A stretch of 57,500 bases of DNA from Prorocentrum cordatum. Taxonomy: Eukaryota > Sar > Dinophyceae > Prorocentrales > Prorocentraceae. The position numbers and the translations under genes are program-made. Under the pieces are notes generated by a model. The model saw only the letters and a program-made list of their open reading frames with translations, had not been told where the DNA came from and did no database searches. Numbering within the stretch: the first letter of the stretch is position 1; each line of letters begins with the position of its first letter. Of the stretch, positions 44,213 to 53,269 are shown one piece after another. The DNA lies in assembly GCA_963575745.1 (NCBI GenBank), contig CAUYUJ010019949.1, forward strand, positions 569,464 to 626,963. The letters run 5' to 3'.

Positions 44213-44444
44213 GTCAGGGCCCAGATAAGAGTCGGGGGCGGAAAAGAGGGGGGTAATGACTAGGGGGGGGTGGATATCATGGCGGGGGCCATGATATCTC
44301 CCCAGATTTCATGGCGCCTCTTCTTATTTCATTACGTCCCTGGCCCCCCCGCTGGGCCGCGCACGTGCCGCCGGTCATGATTAGCACACCCCCCTCTTGG
44401 ACACCCCCCTCTTGGCCGCTCCCGAGTCAGGGCCCAGATAAGAG
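44213..44444. repeat. 19-bp direct repeats around a hairpin-containing segment
   Basis: GTCAGGGCCCAGATAAGAG occurs at 44213-44231 and again at 44426-44444. Between them lie a perfect hairpin GATATCATGGC-gggg-GCCATGATATC (44273-44298) and two copies of ACACCCCCCTCTTGG (about 44389 and 44404). Confidence 0.8.
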
Positions 44445-44470
44445 CAAAACGTTGCCGAAGCATTATTGAT

Positions 44471-44758
44471 CGGAAGGTCGCGCATATTTCTCGGGTCGGC
44501 GCTGGACCTCGCCCTGTCGGCGCCTCTGGCGCCGTTCCTGGCGCGCATCGCGTGCCAGGAGTGGAGGGCCTAGGGCGACATGCGGAATTGCCAGGGAGGA
44601 GGGGGAAGAGGAGGACGAGCAGGAGGAATCTATCATCATTGAGAACAAGAGCCCAAAAAACAAGAACAGCGCTCGGAGGTCTGCGTAGGTTTCTCGTATC
44701 GGCGCTGGACTCCACTGGCGCCGTCCCTGGCGCGCTCCGCACGCCAGCCGAAGAGATC
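44471..44758. repeat. Two ~85 bp direct copies, 203 bases apart
   Basis: 'cggaaggtcgcgcatatttctc' type sequence at 44471 and 'cggaggtctgcgtaggtttctc' at 44674. Both continue 'tcggcgctggac', 'ggcgccgt', 'cctggcgcg' and end at 'gccag'. Plus and minus frames of about 280-300 codons run through here on both strands and cannot be told apart. Confidence 0.75.
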
Positions 44759-45405
44759 CGTGCGGACTGCAGACTTCTGGAAGTCTGCATGTCGTACCTT
44801 TCTCTTCGCGCACGCAATGCCAAGTTCCAAGGTGGCCCTGGCCACGCGTGGCGGCCCTGGCCACGCGTGGCCAGAAAGCCGTGGCGTGAGACCACGTGCG
44901 CGCTCGCCGCTCTGTCCCAGTGGTGGAGTGCCGCACCTTTCCCAGGACGCGGTGCAAGACTGTCCTTCGAGCTCGCCGGGGTGAAGTGGAGCGCAGCGGG
45001 CGGAGTCGCAGCTGGGATCCCCCAGGAAGAGGCACAGTCGAGATGCGCCCAATCGGGCACGGTGCGGGTTCGGAAGGGGCTCGCTGTCGCTTGGGTCCTT
45101 CCAGTGGCTGCTCCTCTGGCGCGCCTCGTGCACCCAGGTGGTCTGGCGGCGGCACCACCGGCGCAGGCGCTCCGGGCTGAAGGCTGCCGGAGCCCGCAAC
45201 CAGGCCGACCTGGACCGATCTGCGCAGCGTCGGAGAGCAACGTCCGCGCCAGAGCGGCCGACATTCCCCGGGCTTCTCTGAGAGAGGCGGAGCAGCAGGA
45301 AGGGCAGGGGCAGAAGCAGGAGGGGGGAGGGGCAGTCGGCCATCAGGTGCGCGCAGCGGCCGCAGCATGGCACCGCAGCGCGCGAAGAGCGTAACAGGTG
45401 ATCGG
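44759..45405. other. Unique region with ORFs on both strands
   Basis: A 19-base unit containing GGCCACGCGTGGC is repeated twice at 44832-44872. Plus frame 44552-45394 (280 codons, GTG start) and minus frame 45368-44463 (301 codons, ATG start) cover the same bases. Neither has a recognisable domain. Confidence 0.3.
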
Positions 45406-45800
45406 GAGGGGGGGAGGAGGAGGAGGAGGAGGAGGAGGAGGAGGAGGAGGAGGAGGAGGAAGGAGGAGGAGGAGGAGGAGGAGGAGGAGGAGGAGGAGGA
45501 GGAAGGGGAGGGTGAAGCAGAGCAGGAGGGAGCTCAGGGGGAGAAGGAGGGGGAGGTGGAGTTAGAGGATGGAGGAGGGGAGGGAGCAGAGTGGGAGGAT
45601 GAGAAGGGATGAGCGAGAGCGACGGACCAGGAGGAGGGAGGAAGAGCAAGGAGGAAGGACGGAGAGGGAGGACGCGGACAAGGGGGGGAGAGAAGGAGGA
45701 AGAGGAGGCGGACGACGATGAGGAGGAGCAGGAGAGGGGGCAGGACAGGACAGGACAGGAGGAGGAGGAGGAGGAGGACGTAGAGGAAAAGGACGACGAG
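45405..45800. repeat. GGA purine tract
   Basis: Pure GGA at 45412-45505, then mixed GGAGGA, GGGGAG and GACGAC. It supplies the Glu-rich frames of 45367-45612 and 45609-46124. Confidence 0.9.
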
Positions 45801-46124
45801 GAGGAAGGAGGGAGGGAGGGCCCAGCGCCAGGCGCCCAGCTACGCGAGAGGGTCGAGGGCCTGAAGCGCGCGGTGCAGGAGCCAGACGTCCCTGCGGCAG
45901 GGAGGGAAACACACCCGGGGGTCGGCCCGGTCGGTCGGCTTCGCAGGCTTTCGGGCAGGTGGCAGCGGTGGGCGAATCAAATTGAGGGTGAGGAAAAGGG
46001 CCTAAAGGGTACCTTGGGCCCTTCTCTGCACCCCCGCCCGAGGCTTCCGGTGGTGTCACTGGTCGGGACGATCGACATGGGTACGGGAAGAATGGGTGCA
46101 AAGTCCAACAGCAGTTCTTGCTGA
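45609..46124 (+). CDS. Acidic open frame with coiled-coil-like segment (171 aa)
   Basis: ATG to TGA. Residues ~1-75 are Glu/Asp/Gly rich from the purine tract. Residues ~75-100 (GAQLRERVEGLKRAVQEPDV) lie outside the repeat and look helical. The rest is mixed and basic. The ATG overlaps the TGA of an upstream Arg/Glu frame (45367-45612), which is coincidental. If real it is an unknown acidic protein; a repeat-derived frame is at least as likely. Confidence 0.2.
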   Translation: MSESDGPGGGRKSKEEGRRGRTRTRGGEKEEEEADDDEEEQERGQDRTGQEEEEEEDVEEKDDEEEGGREGPAPGAQLRERVEGLKRAVQEPDVPAAGRETHPGVGPVGRLRRLSGRWQRWANQIEGEEKGLKGTLGPSLHPRPRLPVVSLVGTIDMGTGRMGAKSNSSSC

Positions 46125-47134
46125 TTCTACGCTGTGTTCGTTGTCGGCGTCGCCGCGGTCGCTGTCCATTCGAGACAGCAGGCCGCCTGCCCCACAGCGG
46201 CCGCTGTCGGTTTTGGACAACACTTGGTGTTGGGCATCGTGCCCCTTCTCTTCGTACCAATTCTGGAAGGTGGTTTCCATCAGCTGCGCCTCGCAGGGAG
46301 CCTTCCAAGGGTGCCCGCCCGGGTTGTCCCGATTGGCCGAGGGCGAGATTGTGGCCTGGGCACCGACGATCTTCCCAGGCCTTCAGCAGTCGGAACTTGT
46401 TCCTTTTCTCGGCTTCAGACTGGAACCCCTCCTGCAGTACTGGACCCTCATGTGAGCACTGGGATCCCTGCGGTGCTGGACCCGCGCCATGGAAGCCCAT
46501 GGAAGCCGAACAACAATGGAACCCTTGCGGTGTTGCAGGGGTCCCAGTTCCGGCGAAGAGCTGGCCGTCTCGCTTTCTGATTGCTTCGAGCCGCCGAATC
46601 TGAGGGTGCGCCCAGGCGGGGGCAACGGAGGGCGGAGCCAGCCTTCTGAGAAGGCGGGGGGCTTGTTACAGAAGCCCTTCCCACCTCCAACGCATGGAAA
46701 GCAATCGTGCAGGTTCTTTTTACAGTGATCGGCCTCTCGGAGGCCCTCGCCGGGCCCCGGGGCCGAGGCCATGAAACAACTACTCTGGAGGAGAAGCCGG
46801 GCCTGGGGGGAATGGTCAGGATTTCTGAGGACCCCGAGTAGGTTCTCCCGCCTTCTGAGAGGGCTTCTGAATTGCCTTCTGAGGCTTCTCAGAGGGCCTC
46901 TCAGAAGGCGGGATCGCTGGGAAGCCCTCCCGCCGTCTGAAAATGCCAGCCCCCTCTCCCTTCCTCCCTTGGGCGCACCGCCGTAATCAAGGATGCTTGC
47001 AAGCCCAGACATCCGACGATGTGAGTGCTCAATGCGCAGCCCCCGCAGTTTCCAACCACTTCCCCGAGAGCAGTCTCCCATTCTGGAGCAGGGCGTGATG
47101 GCCCCGGGAACCGAAAGCGGCCCCGAGAGGCCCA
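46125..47134. other. Unique region with AGAAGGC-rich hairpins
   Basis: 46630-46940 is dense in 'cttctgagaaggc' phrases. A perfect 16-bp stem CCCGCCTTCTGAGAGG/CCTCTCAGAAGGCGGG spans 46847-46912. 46745-46765 is a copy of the 'ggccctcgccgggcccc' motif. Minus frame 47192-46383 (269 codons) and several plus frames overlap without a recognisable product. Confidence 0.35.
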
Positions 47135-47239
47135 ATGTCAATGTTGGAAAAACGCTGGGATGGAATAAATAGGAAGCAGTGCTCGGCGTCACCCCAGCAT
47201 GCTAATTCTATGTGTGCGTTGCCCCCCCCCCCCCCCCAG

Positions 47240-47461
47240 GTGCGGCGCGCGCGCCAAGAAATCTTATGGTATCTGCTTAGTGGTGGGCGTATTCTGGCCG
47301 TACCGCTCGGGAAAGGAATCATTACCAGATTGTTATACGATACGTTCGGGCTGGACGCACGTCTCCAAGAAGGACACATAGTACTAGTATGTCCTTTTGC
47401 GTCCCAAATGCCCGGTGGATCGACTTTCAAGTCGTTTCGTCGACGTCTGTCAGAAGGGTTA
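47240..47461 (+). CDS. Possible exon of an uncharacterised protein
   Basis: Begins directly after a run of about 16-18 C followed by AG (acceptor ends 47239). The frame has even composition and lower GC than its surroundings. It contains an alternation of hydrophobic and polar residues suggesting a folded domain (EILWYLLSGGRILAVPLGKG at residues 6-25, then a Leu/Val-rich stretch and a basic helix SFRRRLSEGLE). It belongs to an ATG frame of 645 codons (47135-49072), but downstream that frame runs through poly-Arg and reads two DNA duplicates in different phases, so only this first part is credible. No family recognised. The donor is unclear. Confidence 0.33.
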
Positions 47462-47635
47462 GAACATACAGACACACGAAGAACCGTCGATTCCCAGGAA
47501 AAGATTGAAAGTCTGAGAAGTGGAGGGGGAAACCGACATTCTGAAAGCATACAAACACACAAAGAACCGTCGATTCCCGGGAAAAGATTGAGCGTCTGGG
47601 AAGTGGAGGGGAAGACGAACATTCAGAAAGTATGG
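47462..47635. repeat. Tandem duplication, 83 bp period
   Basis: 'aagaaccgtcgattccc' at 47479 and 47562, each followed by 'ggaaaagattga', 'gtctg', 'gaagtggagggg' and 'gaca/gaacattc'. 83 is not a multiple of three, so an open frame across both copies changes phase. Confidence 0.88.
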
Positions 47636-47746
47636 AACATCTGGGGACCCCTGGGATCTGTGCCGATCGAGTCGTGTGCCACCCCCTCCAGTCTGGGAGG
47701 GCCGGCGCAGCGTGCGCGCAGCAGCCGGTGCACACACTCCCGGCAG

Positions 47747-47860
47747 GAGGCCCGCGCGCGCCAGCAGGCCGAGCGCGACGCGGCGCAGAGCCAGGCTTCC
47801 CGCCCGGCGCGCCGCCGTCGGCTGCCCAGCGGGGCGCTCCAGAGTGTCAGAGGAGGAAAA
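47747..47860 (+). CDS. Possible short helical exon
   Basis: After 'cacacactcccggcag' (acceptor ends 47746) a frame reads EARARQQAERDAAQSQASRP, a charged helix-like segment, before passing into Arg-rich repeat sequence. This may reflect GC-rich codon composition rather than a gene. Confidence 0.18.
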
Positions 47861-47864
47861 GGAG

Positions 47865-47965
47865 GAGGAGGAGGAGAGGGGGGGAGGAGGAGGAGGAGGA
47901 GGAGGAGGAGGAGGAGGAGGAGGAGGAGGAGGAGGAGGAGGAGGAGGAGGAGGAGGAGGAGGCTT
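47865..47965. repeat. (GGA)n microsatellite
   Basis: Nearly pure GGA triplets; poly-Arg, poly-Gly, poly-Glu and poly-Pro frames come from it. Confidence 0.97.
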
Positions 47966-48174
47966 CGTGGTCCAATAGGGGGTCTGAGGATCAGGGACGT
48001 CTGGTTCCTGGGCCCCCGGGGCTGGCTCCCTGTCCGCAGCGCTGCCCCCGCCCCGTGTGCGCCTCTGTTCGGCCGCCCGGGAGGCCCTCGTCGCCACCGC
48101 CGGATGCGCCCCGGAATTTTCGGTCAGAGTGCATCCCGGGAGAGGCTCCGGGAATGGAGCGGCGTCGGTGTCTT

Positions 48175-48635
48175 TCTGGTGTCCCCGCAGAGGGCCTGGC
48201 CCTCGAGGATCGAAGGAGTGGACAGCTCTTCGTCGGCGGAGCCGAGGGCCGGCGGAAGTAAGGGGGGAGCGGATCCGCCCGCGGAAGACGGCGGAAGCAG
48301 AAGTCGTTCACGCGCAGAGGGGGGGCAGGGGGAGGGGGAAGGCTTCTTAGAAGCACCTCTGTTTCTTAGAAGTCGCGGGCCTCACATCTACAGATGTCAG
48401 GCCCGCGTCTTCACAGAAGCAGAAGCACATCCAAGAAGTCTTCACTCCTCCCCTTACCCCCTTGTGCGGACCGCCAATGCCCGTGGGGCGCTCCAGAGAG
48501 GGTCTGGCCTTCGAGGATCGAAGGAGTGGACATCTCTTCGTCGGTGGAAGACCGGCAGAAGTGGAACGGGGGCTGCTCCGCCCGCGGAAGCCGGCGGAAG
48601 CAAAAGATGCGCACTCAAGAGTGTCATTGTGGTCG
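48175..48635. repeat. Tandem duplication of ~120 bp, copies ~310 bases apart
   Basis: 'tcgaggatcgaaggagtgga' at about 48207 and 48512, each followed by 'ctcttcgtcgg' and 'ccgcccgcggaag'. Hand alignment shows a 5-base length difference inside the copies, so no frame is preserved. Between them, 48338-48420 has 'cttcttagaagcacctctg' and a 'cagatgt' inverted pair. Confidence 0.8.
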
Positions 48636-48827
48636 GGGGGGCAAAAAAGGTGCCCCACAGATATTCGCTCAGCTCTGGAGCCCCAAGGCCGATGCGGCCA
48701 CTCCCTGGGACAGCTCCTGGGGCTGGTTTGTGGACCCCTGGGGCCCAGGCCCCCTCGCCTGGTCAGAGTTCCTGCCCCTTTGTGGGAAAGGGTTTCTGCA
48801 AATGCTCACCCTCTCGTAGGGAGCCCA

Positions 48828-48960
48828 CAAAGGACGTACGCGCCCAGCTATGTACACGAACACGGCCCCTCGATCCGCGAGACTGGCCGCGTGATACGAA
48901 CTTTCGGGCAGTGCGTACTCTCGAAACCAGCGTGGATTCATGTACGTGTACGGCTTCCAG
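48828..48960 (-). repeat. Dispersed ~140 bp sequence, copy 2 (pairs with 20370-20511)
   Basis: Reverse complement aligns with 20370-20511. On the minus strand an ATG at 48941 opens a 90-codon frame whose first ~45 residues correspond to the peptide in copy 1 (MNPRWFREYALPESSYHAAS here). A TGA lies shortly upstream in frame. It may be a small gene, an exon or a repeat. Confidence 0.5.
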
Positions 48961-49261
48961 GCAAAACCAAATCATACCACGCGCCTCCTCGTCAAGCGGC
49001 CTGATTAGTACAGGCCGTAGTTTGGCATCGCTTGGTATCTGTTGGAAGCGAGGGTGGTCAAAAGCGAGGTAGGTTTGTTTGCCCCCTAGCAAATGCTCAC
49101 CCTCTCGGGGCTCGCTTCGCGCCCTGGGGCTGTCCCAAAACGGCTCGGTGCGAGGATGGGCCTTTGGGGGAGGCGTCGAGAGGCCAGGGGTCCCACGCGA
49201 GAAGAACACTCGACGCCACAAGCTTTGGTCTGGGTGCCACCTCTCCCTCCTCGTCCTCGCA

Positions 49262-49432
49262 GGATTGCAAAGAAACGAAGGATAGCAAAAAAAAGCGAAG
49301 GATTGCAAACAAAAACCGAAGGATTGCAAACAAAAACCGAAGGATTGCAAAATAACCGAAGGATTGCAAAAAAACAAAGGGTTTTTGTTGCAATCCTTCG
49401 GTTTGTTGCAATCCTTTGCAATCCTCCGTCCT
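49262..49432. repeat. Foldback array of GGATTGCAAA units
   Basis: 'cgaaggattgcaaa' is repeated about six times at 49282-49378 with ~20 base spacing. It is then followed by the inverse, 'gggtttttgttgcaatcc' and two further 'ttgcaatcc' units. The perfect part of the stem is about 20 bases around 49370-49402. The whole forms a large cruciform-capable structure. Confidence 0.88.
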
Positions 49433-49609
49433 CCTCTCCTTTCCCCTTCCTCCCATTTCCTCTGCACGGACCTGCGGCAAGTGCTACGGACGCGTTCGCG
49501 GGCCAACCTTGCTACGTAGCCGGGAGCATACAAGCTGTTCGTTCGTTGCCATGTCCGCTCCACTCTTCTCCCTCCCCCCCAAACAAAAAAGACTAACGAA
49601 CAACACACA

Positions 49610-49662
49610 CACCCATACCCGTAGGAGGGTCGGAGGGAGGAGATTGGCTACGGGTATGGGTG
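49610..49662. repeat. Perfect 15-bp inverted repeat
   Basis: CACCCATACCCGTAG (49610-49624) and its exact reverse complement CTACGGGTATGGGTG (49648-49662) with a purine-rich 23-base loop. It follows closely on the foldback array. Confidence 0.9.
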
Positions 49663-49727
49663 CGGGTTGTCGGGCCGTGGGGGAGGCTCCCGCTCGAGCT
49701 GGGATCCCCATCTGACAACATGCACCC

Positions 49728-50753
49728 ATGGCCCATAATTGGTGTGTACTTACCAGCCCTGTCCTGTTCGACTCCTTCCGTGTGTGCGTTTTACGAAACG
49801 GCTTCGCCTGTCGGGGTGCTTATGATGAGGGTGGATGTTCTGCTCTCTGTGTTCGCTCGTCCAAAAAACTGGGTCTGGGTGATGCCCTCCTTCGATCGGT
49901 CAGGTGTCTAGGGCCTGCCGAGGCTCCGCGGGCCCTGCCGAGGCTCTGGGCCTGTCGCAGAGTGAAGCCTCTGTGGGCGTTCCCTCGTTCGCCTCAACAA
50001 CGGAGTCTGGCTGGAGCCCTCCTCCGATCGCCCAGGCGTTCGGGCCTGCCGAGGCCTCTTCGGGCCTGCCGCACCGGTGAAGCCGCCGTGAGCCTGCCGA
50101 GGCCCGTGGCCTCTCGGGGCACCTCCAGAGTCGAGGCCTCGACGAGGCCCGAAGAAGCGTCCAAGACAGAGCGAGGCCTCGTCGAGGCCTCGACGACGTC
50201 CGAGAAGTCCTCGTGGAGGCCTCGGCGAGGCCTGAAGAAACGTCCAAGACAGAGCGAGGTCTCGTCGAGGCCTCGACGACGTCCGAGAAGTCCTCGTCGA
50301 GGCCTCGGCGAGGCCTCGAGAAACCTCGGGAACCTTTGGAGAGTGAGATCGGGTGTTGCTAGGAAGTGCCCTCGGCCCAAGGTGCCCACAGCAGTTCCAA
50401 GAGGCACCCGCAGCCTCCAGGTCATCCCTCTCGAGGCCCCTGAGGGCCCCAGGGGCTTCAAGATGGAGCGACAAGTTGGGTGCGCCTTGGGCCAGGGGCA
50501 CCTTCAGCAACTCCCGATCAGACGTCCAAGACAGCCTGCGCCTCGAAATAATCTTTTGGTGTATTCCCGATCTCAACCATTTGTTGGCGACGCCTTTCGG
50601 ACTCTGGGCCCTCTTCTTAGCCAGAAGCGGCTGCGGAGCTCCTGCATGCAGACTGTGCATCGCGCGGGCAACGCAGCTTTAGTTCAGACTTGCAGGGAGT
50701 TGCTGTTATATCCTCGCAATCTGTACCGGCGGCTTGCTTGTCACTATGCCTAG
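49728..50753 (+). CDS. Long ATG open frame (341 aa, doubtful)
   Basis: ATG (context 'acccatgg') to TAG. Composition is mixed at both ends (MAHNWCVLTSPVLFDSFRVC at the start; a Leu/Arg-rich C-terminus). The middle (50120-50330) is a tandem repeat of CGAGGCCTCG-rich 83 bp units read in shifting phase, which is not expected of a coding repeat. An overlapping minus frame (50660-49908, 250 codons) is equally open. I recognise no domain. Confidence 0.2.
   Translation: MAHNWCVLTSPVLFDSFRVCVLRNGFACRGAYDEGGCSALCVRSSKKLGLGDALLRSVRCLGPAEAPRALPRLWACRRVKPLWAFPRSPQQRSLAGALLRSPRRSGLPRPLRACRTGEAAVSLPRPVASRGTSRVEASTRPEEASKTERGLVEASTTSEKSSWRPRRGLKKRPRQSEVSSRPRRRPRSPRRGLGEASRNLGNLWRVRSGVARKCPRPKVPTAVPRGTRSLQVIPLEAPEGPRGFKMERQVGCALGQGHLQQLPIRRPRQPAPRNNLLVYSRSQPFVGDAFRTLGPLLSQKRLRSSCMQTVHRAGNAALVQTCRELLLYPRNLYRRLACHYA
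50120..50335. repeat. 83 bp tandem repeat rich in CGAGGCCTCG palindromes
   Basis: 'gaagaagcgtccaagacag' at 50151 and 'gaagaaacgtccaagacag' at 50234. Each unit holds several self-complementary AGGCCT-centred palindromes. A third, partial unit follows. Confidence 0.88.
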
Positions 50754-51103
50754 CCTCTGGGGGTTGGGCCTCGAGTTTCGAGACCGTCAGAGGGGACTCG
50801 GGATGACAAGTTGTCTTCGGGGAAGAGGTCGAGACGCATTGAAAGGCATCGAAGCGCCAGATGTATGGGTTCAGGCTAGCTCAAACAATTATACCAGAAC
50901 TTGTCCTTGGTATTCCGCATCTGGAGGCCTCTTTCGGGCCTTGGGGACGTCAAGTAATTGACCCAGGTGAGAAAGATCCTCTGGTATCGAGAAGTCCAGT
51001 GTCCCGCGGACAGAGTGAACCTCTAACAAATCAAGCTAAATTGGGTGTTGAATTCCGCATGGGTAACCTGGGCGTTGCACGTGACCATGAGCATGAACGG
51101 TTC
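50754..51103. other. Unique region, no supported gene
   Basis: Moderate GC, non-repetitive. Short plus frames (50734-50961, 50861-51124) have mixed composition but no recognisable product. Confidence 0.3.
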
Positions 51104-52494
51104 ATTACATGGCACGCGTTCTAATATATAGCACCCCGCAATTGAGGATAAGAGCGTTGGGGCGGGCGTCGATTGCTGTTGTAGAATCAACGTGGGCCGA
51201 ATCGGGGGAATGGCACGAGGGCGCTTTCCCAAACCAATGCGAGCAAACCCGCCGCAGGCGCCGATTTGCGTGCTCTGACAAGTTCAGCGCGGGGGAGATC
51301 GCTGGTGGGCCACCCAGAATGAATGTACAAAAAGCCCGCCGCAGGCGCCGAATTTTTGGTTTGTTCAGTGAACGTAGTTTTGGTCGCGGGTGGGTCGCGG
51401 GCTCTCCACCTCCACCTGGAAGGAATTAAACACAGCCCGCCTCAGGCGCGGTAAATTTTGATTTGTGCACTGAATGCGGTTTGGGTCGCAGGTTCTCCAC
51501 CTGGAACGGATGCAAAAGAAACCCGCCGCAGGCGCCGAAGTTTTGGCTTATTCAGTGAACGTAGTTTGGGTCGCGGGTGGGTCGCGGGCTCTCCACCTCC
51601 ACCTGGAAGGAATTCAAAAACAGCCCACCGCAGGCGCTGAAAAGTTTTGATTTGTACACTGAACGCGGTTTGGGTCGCGGGTGGGTCGCAGGTTCTCCAC
51701 CGGGAAGGAATGCAAAAGAAACCCGCCGCAGGCGAGAAAGTTTTGGATGGGTCGCGGGTGGGGTCGCGGGTTGGTCGCGGGTGGGTCGCGGTGGGTCGCG
51801 GGTGGGTCGCGGGTCGGTCGCTGGGTGCGTCGCGGGTGGGTCTCGGGGTGGGTCGCCGGTGGGTCGCGGGTGGGTCGCCGATGCGAAAGAAACCCGCCGC
51901 AGGCGCCGAAGTTTCGGTTTGTTCAGTGAACGTAGTTTGGGTCGCGGGTGGGTCGCGGGCTCTCCACCTCCACCTGGAAGGAATTCAAAAACAGCCCGCC
52001 GCAGGCGCCGACAAGTTTTGATTTCTACGTGCACTGAACGCGGTTTGGGTCGCGGGTGGGTCGCAGGTTCTCCACCTGGAAAGAATGCAAAAGAAACCAG
52101 CCGCAGGCGCCGAAAATTTTGGGTGGGTCGCGGTCGCGGGTGGGTCGCGGGTGGGTCGTGGTGGGTCGCGGGTGGGTCGCGGGTGGATCGTTCGGTGGGT
52201 CGCGGGTGGGTCTCGGGGTAGGTCGCCAGTGAGTCGCCGGGGAGGTCTCGGGGTGGGTCGAGGGCGGGTCGCGGGGTGGGTCGCCGGTGGGTCGCGGGTG
52301 GGTCGCGGGGTGGGTCGCGGGGTGGGTCGCGGGTGGGTCGCGGAGCGGGTCGCGGGTGGGACGACGACAATAACAAACAACATTTCCAACAACAGCAACA
52401 ACAACAACAACAAGAATCCGCATCGCGGAATGTCTCTTCAGCCACGCACCCAGGGACAGTGAATGACCGTTCGGCTCAGCCCTCTCACTCTGAT
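51104..52494 (-). mobile_element. Composite TIR-like element, family E copy 2 (inverted)
   Basis: Read on the minus strand from 52494 it has ATCAGAGTGAGAG, the 'ctgggtgcgtgg' box, a (GTT)n-type tract (52370-52415), the CCCACCCGCGACC minisatellite and finally 'ttgcggggtgc' with a TATATATTA stretch, the same order as copy 1. It is longer because it also holds about eight ~95-115 bp repeats (51240-52115) carrying 'cccgccgcaggcgccgaa' and 'ggtcgcgggtgggtcgcg'. No transposase frame is visible. Confidence 0.5.
51240..52115. repeat. ~95-115 bp tandem repeat with CCGCAGGCGC core
   Basis: CCGCAGGCGCCGA-like cores at about 51251, 51342, 51434, 51522, 51628, 51726, 51895, 51999 and 52096, each followed by a short AT-rich part ('ttttggtttgttcagtgaac') and then 'tgggtcgcgggtgggtcgcg'. 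Nested inside family E copy 2 and absent from copy 1. Confidence 0.88.
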
Positions 52495-53020
52495 CTTGCC
52501 TTTGGCTTGTCGTCGACGAGGGTCGCGCGAGTCGTTGACGAGGATGTGCGACCAGATAAGTAAGACCAAGTTGTCGAAGAAAGTTGGTTCACACCGTCAG
52601 CCCAAGCATGGTTGCGTTGTGGTCCAGATCGCCTCGTGACGGTGCAGAGCGCGGCCCGATGCCCATCGCCTCAGCCAGAGGCTTACAGATTGGGCTCGGC
52701 GTGGAGGGCCAGGGGGGGGGAGCAGGAGAGCCGTGGAGGGGAGAGCGACGTGCGGCCAGGCCTGGGACGCGCAGCTGAGCCGGGTCAGGCAGGGCGCCCA
52801 GCCGTCGGAGGCCGTGGGTTGTGAGACCATCCCGGACGATCTGCCCGCGGAAGGCCCCGATCAACCGATCGATCAGGAGCCGGGGCGGCCGGTCGGGCTC
52901 CCGATCAGCACGATGTCTTTGCGCGGCGGGGCGGGGCGGGGGCGCGCTCCCGAGACCGGGAGGAGCGCGTTTGATCGATCGCCTAGCTGGGGCACCCAGC
53001 GTTGTCGTTTTGGGTTTTCC
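52495..53020. other. Unique region, no supported gene
   Basis: Non-repetitive, GC-rich, with several GATCGATC sites near 52860-52980. Plus frames of about 70-125 codons and a minus frame of 237 codons overlap; none is distinctive. Confidence 0.3.
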
Positions 53021-53023
53021 TGA

Positions 53024-53269
53024 GCCCGAGGCCTTCGTCGGCCCTGGCATTCGGGTGAGGAGTCGGAGGATGAGGAGGAGGAGGAGGAGGAGACAGAGAC
53101 AGAGGACGACGGTGAGGAGGCTTCGGACGAAGAGAAGAACGAACAGGAGGGGAGGAGGCACAGCAGGGAGGGAGCTTCCTGGGAGAAGGGCTTCGTAACC
53201 GAAGTTCGAGCTCAGGCCCACGGGCGTGTACGGCGCCGCCGTCGCAGGCGAATCCTGCAGAGGTCCTGA
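53024..53269 (+). CDS. Possible C-terminal exon, acidic then basic
   Basis: A frame without ATG, opened after TGA at 53021 or by the acceptor-like 'gttttgggttttcctgag', reads through SGEESEDEEEEEEETETEDD, a mixed middle (GASWEKGFVTEVRAQAHGRV) and an Arg-rich tail, ending at TGA 53267-53269. Acidic/basic tails of this kind occur in nuclear proteins, but the Glu run comes from a GGA repeat. Low confidence. Confidence 0.22.
   Translation, partial: ARGLRRPWHSGEESEDEEEEEEETETEDDGEEASDEEKNEQEGRRHSREGASWEKGFVTEVRAQAHGRVRRRRRRRILQRS

Noticed and set aside
45367-45620. Overlapping ATGA stop/start between two frames, as in a bacterial operon.
   Set aside because: Both frames are products of the GGA tract, and the rest of the window has no operon-like coding density.
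47135-49072. A 645-codon ATG frame as one protein.
   Set aside because: It passes through poly-Arg from (GGA)n and reads two DNA duplicates (83 bp and ~120 bp) in different phases. Only the first ~110 codons look like protein.
49728-50753. A confident 341-residue protein.
   Set aside because: The central 83 bp repeats change phase between copies and an overlapping minus-strand frame is equally open, so it is listed only at low confidence.
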